Program-made: the position numbers and the translations under genes
Shown here: piece by piece, positions 1-5,301 of the stretch
Position numbering within the stretch: the stretch's first letter is position 1
Layout: each line of letters opens with the position of its first letter
The notes under the pieces: generated by a model
The model's input: only the letters and a program-made list of their open reading frames with translations
The model's database searches: none
What the model was told of the DNA's origin: nothing
Assembly: GCA_900321945.1 (NCBI GenBank)
Contig: ONXY01000248.1
Location: 1-5,301 of the forward strand
Reading direction: 5' to 3'
Length of the DNA: 5,301 nucleotides
Source: an uncultured Eubacteriales bacterium
GTDB lineage: Bacteria; Bacillota_A; Clostridia; Christensenellales; Aristaeellaceae

Positions 1-2159
<2,159 letters not shown>

Positions 2160-2163
2160 CTCT

Positions 2164-2169
2164 CCTCCT
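2164..2169 (-). promoter_or_regulatory. Ribosome binding site of lon
   Basis: The minus strand reads AGGAGG followed by AGAG and the lon ATG. The match to the anti-Shine-Dalgarno sequence is complete, but the spacing of 4 bases is shorter than the usual 5-9. The site fills most of the 12-base gap after the clpX stop codon, so ribosomes ending clpX translation pass directly over it. Translational coupling of lon to clpX is an inference from this spacing. Confidence 0.8.
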
Positions 2170-2171
2170 GT

Positions 2172-3500
2172 TTATGACACTTCGCCGTCCGCCGCCAGCC
2201 GGGAGGCATCCCCCCGCTTCTGCGACCGGCGTCTGCTGCCTTTCAGCAGCTTGGGCTTTCCGCCCGTCACCGCGTCCTTGTCGATCACGCAGCCGTTCAC
2301 TTCCGTCATGCCCGGCAGTTCGAACATGGTATCGAGCATGCAGTCCTCGATAATGGCCCGCAGACCGCGGGCTCCGCACTTTCTGGCGATGGCCTGCCGC
2401 GCGATCTCGCGGACAGCCTCCTCCTCGAAGGTCAGCTGGATACCGTCCAGCTCCAGCAGCCGGATATACTGCTTGCACAGCGCGTTTCTCGGCTCCTGCA
2501 GAATACGGATCAGCGCGTCCTCGTCCAGGGGATCGAGAGCGACCACGACCGGCAGCCGTCCCACAAACTCGGGAATCAGCCCGTATTTGGTCAGATCCTC
2601 GGGCCGGACCTCCTTCAGGGCGTCCATTCTCTCCGGATCCCGGGCGCTCTGCACCTCGGCGCCGAAGCCGAGAACTTTTTTTCCGATGCGGTTCTCGATG
2701 ATCGGAACCAGGCCGTCGAAAGCGCCTCCGCAGATGAAGAGGATATTCGTCGTGTCGATCTGAATCATCTCCTGGTGGGGATGCTTTCTTCCCCCCTGCG
2801 GCGGGACGGAGGCCACGGTCCCCTCCAGAATTTTAAGCAGCGCCTGCTGGACGCCCTCTCCGCTGACGTCCCGGGTGATGGACATGTTCTCTCCCTTTCG
2901 GGCGATCTTGTCGATTTCGTCAATATAGACGATCCCGCGCTGGGCTTTCTCGATATCCCAGTCCGCCGCCTGAATCAGCCGCAGCAGAATGGTCTCCACG
3001 TCGTCGCCCACGTATCCGGCCTCCGTCACGCTGGTCGCGTCCGCGATGGCGAAGGGCACGTCGAGAATGCGTGCGAGCGTCTGCGCGAGATAGGTCTTCC
3101 CGCTTCCGGTGGGACCGACCATCAGAATATTGCTCTTCTGCAGCTCCACGTCGCCCTTCTTCGTCCTGCCGGCGACCCGCTTGTAATGGTTGTAGACCGC
3201 CACGCACATGGCCCGTTTTGCCCTCTCCTGGCCGATCACGTACTCGTCCAGAGTTTTCTTCATCTCCGTGGGCAGCGCGAGATGAACGGCTTCTCCGCCC
3301 GCGGCTCTGAGGTTTCCGCGGCCCTTCGTCCGCTCCGTTTCCTCCGGAACGGTTCCGTCGTCCAGAATGCTGTTGCACAGCTCCACGCACTCGTTGCAGA
3401 TGTATACGCCCGGTCCGGCCACCAGACGGTCCACCATCTTGGCGTCCTTCCCGCAGAAGCTGCAGCGGGGAGTCTGGCTGCCTTTGCTGTAATTTGCCAT
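2172..3500 (-). CDS. clpX: ClpX, ATP-dependent unfoldase subunit of the Clp protease
   Basis: Hexameric AAA+ unfoldase that recognises tagged or exposed-signal proteins and threads them into ClpP; also a stand-alone chaperone. From ATG 3500 the protein has 442 residues, against about 420-424 in B. subtilis and E. coli. Seen in order: C4 zinc-binding domain with Cys13, Cys16, Cys35, Cys38; Walker A GPTGSGKT 129-136; pore-1 loop GYVG 162-165 (followed by Asp-Asp where Glu-Asp is usual); Walker B YIDEID 192-197; RKH loop 238-240; ClpP-docking loop LGF 277-279, within the known [LIV]-G-[FL] signature; Arg finger Arg315; sensor-2 Arg378 in GARGLR. The extra length is a basic tail after about residue 419. 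I prefer the start at 3500 over an in-frame ATG at 3515 because AAAGGA lies 6 bases before 3500 and the conserved N-terminus MANYSKG begins there; the 3515 start would add MKGNS and has no good ribosome site. It sits 42 bases after clpP. Confidence 0.98.
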   Translation of the reverse strand: MANYSKGSQTPRCSFCGKDAKMVDRLVAGPGVYICNECVELCNSILDDGTVPEETERTKGRGNLRAAGGEAVHLALPTEMKKTLDEYVIGQERAKRAMCVAVYNHYKRVAGRTKKGDVELQKSNILMVGPTGSGKTYLAQTLARILDVPFAIADATSVTEAGYVGDDVETILLRLIQAADWDIEKAQRGIVYIDEIDKIARKGENMSITRDVSGEGVQQALLKILEGTVASVPPQGGRKHPHQEMIQIDTTNILFICGGAFDGLVPIIENRIGKKVLGFGAEVQSARDPERMDALKEVRPEDLTKYGLIPEFVGRLPVVVALDPLDEDALIRILQEPRNALCKQYIRLLELDGIQLTFEEEAVREIARQAIARKCGARGLRAIIEDCMLDTMFELPGMTEVNGCVIDKDAVTGGKPKLLKGSRRRSQKRGDASRLAADGEVS

Positions 3501-3506
3501 GCTGTT

Positions 3507-3512
3507 TCCTTT
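3507..3512 (-). promoter_or_regulatory. Ribosome binding site that decides the clpX start
   Basis: The minus strand reads AAAGGA, then AACAGC, then the ATG at 3500. The spacing of 6 bases suits that ATG. The same bases would be codons 2-3 if translation began at the upstream in-frame ATG at 3515, whose own upstream sequence (CGGACCGACCGG) has only a poor purine-rich match. This supports the 442-residue form of ClpX. Confidence 0.7.
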
Positions 3513-3519
3513 CATCCGG

Positions 3520-3540
3520 TCGGTCCGGGATATCGGTCCG
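3520..3540 (-). repeat. Short direct repeat in the clpP-clpX gap
   Basis: The 8-base word TCGGTCCG occurs at 3520-3527 and 3533-3540 on the plus strand (CGGACCGA in the transcript), with starts 13 bases apart. Both copies lie in the 42-base gap between the clpP stop and the clpX start. A protein-binding site, an RNA element and chance are all possible; nothing else in the sequence supports a function. Confidence 0.5.
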
Positions 3541-3542
3541 TT

Positions 3543-4127
3543 TTATTTCCGCGGCCTGTAGATCTCGTCGATAATATGGTAATCCAGCGCTTCCTCCGCG
3601 CTCATGAAGTAGTCCCGCTCCACGTCGGCCTTCACCTTGGAGATATCCTGGCCCGTCATTTCCGCCATCATCCGGGTCATCTTCTCCTTGGTTTTCATCA
3701 GCCATTCGGCCCGGATGGCGACGTCCGTCGCCTGTCCCTGCGCGCCGCCGAGAGGCTGGTGGATCATGACCTCCGCGTTGGGCAGCGCCAGGCGCTTCCC
3801 CTTCGCTCCCGCCATCAGCAGGAAGGCTCCCATGCTGGCCGCCATGCCGATGCACACCGTGCGGACCTGCGGCTTGATATACTGCATGGTGTCGTAGATG
3901 GCCATCCCGGCCGTCACGGATCCGCCGGGGCTGTTGATGTACAGGTTGATATCCGCGTCCGGATCCTCCATCTCCAGGAACAGCATCTGGGCCACCACCA
4001 GGTTGGCGGTCACGTCGTCGATTTCTCCGCCGAGAAAGACGATCCGGTCCTTCAGCAGCCGGGAGAAAATATCGTAGGAACGTTCTCCGCGGTTGGTCTG
4101 CTCAATAACATAGGGGATTGTCAGCAT
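3543..4127 (-). CDS. clpP: ClpP, proteolytic subunit of the Clp protease
   Basis: Serine peptidase (family S14) that forms the double-ring, 14-subunit barrel in which proteins delivered by ClpX or other Clp ATPases are cut into small peptides. The 194-residue length from ATG 4127 is typical. The catalytic triad is Ser98 in GMAASMGA, His123 in MIHQPLGG and Asp172 in ERDYFMS, the same numbering as B. subtilis ClpP. The N-terminal segment [20 protein letters not shown] is the axial-loop region in processed form, with almost no propeptide. The [12 protein letters not shown] segment (63-74) contains the oxyanion-hole glycines. The start is fixed by a strong AGGAGG 8 bases upstream; an in-frame ATG at 4172 would add 15 unconserved residues ([15 protein letters not shown]) and would lie inside a hairpin, so it is rejected. 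The gene is followed after 42 bases by its partner clpX and preceded by tig. Confidence 0.99.
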   Translation of the reverse strand: MLTIPYVIEQTNRGERSYDIFSRLLKDRIVFLGGEIDDVTANLVVAQMLFLEMEDPDADINLYINSPGGSVTAGMAIYDTMQYIKPQVRTVCIGMAASMGAFLLMAGAKGKRLALPNAEVMIHQPLGGAQGQATDVAIRAEWLMKTKEKMTRMMAEMTGQDISKVKADVERDYFMSAEEALDYHIIDEIYRPRK

Positions 4128-4135
4128 TCTGTTTT

Positions 4136-4141
4136 CCTCCT
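4136..4141 (-). promoter_or_regulatory. Ribosome binding site that decides the clpP start
   Basis: The minus strand reads AGGAGG, then AAAACAGA, then ATG at 4127. The full-strength match and 8-base spacing fix this start and exclude the upstream in-frame ATG at 4172. Confidence 0.85.
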
Positions 4142-4148
4142 GATTCTG

Positions 4149-4175
4149 AGAATGGCGCCTTGCCGGCGCCATTCT
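4149..4175 (-). other. Perfect 11-bp inverted repeat (RNA hairpin) before clpP
   Basis: On the minus strand AGAATGGCGCC and GGCGCCATTCT form an 11-base-pair stem with no mismatch around a 5-base loop GGCAA. It lies 7 bases upstream of the clpP ribosome site. In the direction of transcription the stem is followed by CAGAATCAGG, with no run of U, so it does not look like an intrinsic terminator. Processing site, mRNA-stabilising stem or partial attenuator between tig and clpPX are possible readings; the role is inference. Confidence 0.7.
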
Positions 4176-4192
4176 TCTGATAACCGTATTCC

Positions 4193-4207
4193 GCCGCGTA
4201 CCGCGGC
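4193..4207 (-). other. Short GC-only inverted repeat just after tig
   Basis: A 6-bp stem, GCCGCG against CGCGGC with loop GTA on the minus strand, begins 6 bases after the tig stop codon. It has no following U tract. It is short enough to occur by chance in GC-rich DNA, but it is the first of two stems in the 86-base tig-clpP gap. Confidence 0.45.
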
Positions 4208-4213
4208 ATTTCT

Positions 4214-5301
4214 TTACGCTTCCGCGTCCTCTTCGGCGGTCTTCTCCGCCTTGTTCTCTTCCGGCTTCTCCGCCTTCTTCGGGATGATGGTCGCCTCCGC
4301 CAGCAGCAGGTCCAGCACCTTCGCGATGGCGGCGTCGTCCTTCAGGTATTCCTTCTGCGAGTCGTTCAGGCCCTTTTTAAATTCCTCGGGATCCTGTCCG
4401 TACCGTTCCGCCTGCTCGGCGATCTGCTTTTCAATGTCCTCCTCGGTGGGTTCGATGCCCTCCGCCTTGCGGATCGCCTCGATCACCAGCTCGTTCTTGA
4501 CCCTGCGGGCCGCTTCCGCTTCGTTCTGGGCCTTCAGGCTTTCCCGGGTCATCCCCATATACTTGAGGTAGTCGTCCAGCCGGAAGCCCTGATACGCGGA
4601 CTGCATTTCCATTTCGCGGATCATGTAGTCGCTCTGCGTGTCGATCATGGCCTGGGGAATGTCCACCTTCGCGTTCTCCACGGCCTTTTCGACCAGCGCG
4701 TTCTTGGACAGGTTTTCGTTGTTCCGCTTCACCCGGTCCGTCAGCTTCCTGACCACGTCCTCCCTGTACTCCGCGAACGTGTCGAAATCGCTGACGTCGG
4801 CCGCGAAGTCGTCGTCCAGCTCCGGCTTCTCCACCGTCTGGATGCCGTTCACCTTCACATGGAAGACGGCGTTCTTCCCGGCCAGCTCGGCGGACTGATA
4901 GGGATCCGGGAACGTGACGTTCAGATCCTTCTCCTCGCCCGCGCTCATTCCGATCATCTGCTCCTCGAAGCCGGGAATGAAGCGGCCGCTGCCGATGGTC
5001 AGCGACTGCTTTTCCGCCGTGCCGCCCTCAAACGCGGTGCCGTCCACGGTGCCGGCATAGTCCAGGTTCACGATGTCCCCGTTCTGAATCGGACGGTCCT
5101 CCACATCGATGGTCCGGCTGGCCTTCTCGCGGTCGCGCTCGATCTCGGCGTTCACGGCCTCGTCGGTCACTTCCTGCAGCTCGACCTCAGCCTCCAGGCC
5201 CTTGTACTGTCCCAGTTCCACGTCGGGCCGGACGAACACTTCAACGGAGAACTTCAGATCCTTGCCGGAGCCGATCTCCTCCAGGCTGAATTCAGGCTGA
5301 T
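4214..5301 (-). CDS. tig: Trigger factor, ribosome-associated chaperone and peptidyl-prolyl isomerase, 5' end missing
   Basis: ATP-independent chaperone that docks at the ribosomal exit tunnel and shields nascent chains. The frame is open from the right edge to TAA at 4214-4216, giving 361 complete residues; the first is Gln at 5297-5299. The stretch [15 protein letters not shown] and [10 protein letters not shown] is typical of the end of the N-terminal domain. The FKBP-type isomerase domain follows at about visible residues 69-153 ([37 protein letters not shown]), then the long helical C-terminal chaperone domain to about 340. The end is a Lys/Glu/Ala-rich tail ([20 protein letters not shown]), which is common in Firmicute trigger factors. 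Roughly 70-85 N-terminal residues, with the ribosome-binding signature and true start, lie outside the window; a GTG at 5239 is in frame but internal to conserved sequence and is not the start. Upstream of clpP in the well-known tig-clpP-clpX-lon order. Confidence 0.97.
   Translation of the reverse strand, partial: QPEFSLEEIGSGKDLKFSVEVFVRPDVELGQYKGLEAEVELQEVTDEAVNAEIERDREKASRTIDVEDRPIQNGDIVNLDYAGTVDGTAFEGGTAEKQSLTIGSGRFIPGFEEQMIGMSAGEEKDLNVTFPDPYQSAELAGKNAVFHVKVNGIQTVEKPELDDDFAADVSDFDTFAEYREDVVRKLTDRVKRNNENLSKNALVEKAVENAKVDIPQAMIDTQSDYMIREMEMQSAYQGFRLDDYLKYMGMTRESLKAQNEAEAARRVKNELVIEAIRKAEGIEPTEEDIEKQIAEQAERYGQDPEEFKKGLNDSQKEYLKDDAAIAKVLDLLLAEATIIPKKAEKPEENKAEKTAEEDAEA

Noticed and set aside
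2920..3855. Minus-strand open frame of 311 codons over clpP and clpX
   Set aside because: It is a shifted frame of both genes; the translation is rich in Gly, Arg and Asp, as expected for out-of-frame GC-rich coding DNA.
4149..4175. Intrinsic terminator between tig and clpP
   Set aside because: The stem is strong, but no U run follows it on the minus strand, and on the plus strand only a weak TTCTGATAA follows. I report it as a hairpin of unknown role.
2775..4571. Plus-strand open frame of 598 codons
   Set aside because: It lies opposite clpX, clpP and tig across their gene borders, which a real gene is unlikely to do; it is explained by the same avoidance of TTA, CTA and TCA codons.

Overview
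The window is one contiguous block of housekeeping protein-quality-control genes, all read from the minus strand in the order tig - clpP - clpX - lon. Gene order and protein features (ClpP and LonA closely resemble the Bacillus/Clostridium forms, each AGGAGG-type ribosome site sits just upstream of its gene) suggest a chromosome of a GC-rich, anaerobe-type Firmicute, most likely class Clostridia. The genus cannot be told from these bases. GC content looks like roughly 60% by eye; it was not counted.

Layout, in the direction of transcription (high to low coordinates): the trigger factor gene enters from the right edge without its 5' end and stops at 4214. An 86-base gap with two short inverted repeats follows. 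clpP runs 4127-3543. After 42 bases clpX runs 3500-2172. After only 12 bases lon starts at 2159 and leaves the window at the left edge, cut just after its catalytic lysine. No stretch longer than 86 bases lacks a gene. No tRNA, rRNA, CRISPR, insertion sequence, prophage or other mobile element is visible.

The four products act on one problem. Trigger factor meets nascent chains at the ribosome and helps them fold. ClpX unfolds selected or misfolded proteins with ATP and threads them into the ClpP barrel. Lon is a separate, self-contained AAA+ protease for damaged and regulatory proteins. All catalytic residues that lie inside the window are present: ClpP Ser98/His123/Asp172, ClpX Walker A, Walker B, Arg finger and zinc cysteines, and Lon Walker motifs plus Ser675/Lys718. 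I checked lon codon by codon and found no internal stop or frameshift. The promoter must lie upstream of tig, outside the window.

I do not see a previously undescribed system here. The points worth a second look are small: the hairpins between tig and clpP, an 8-base direct repeat between clpP and clpX, and a short strongly basic tail on ClpX. The very long plus-strand open frames are codon-usage shadows of these genes.
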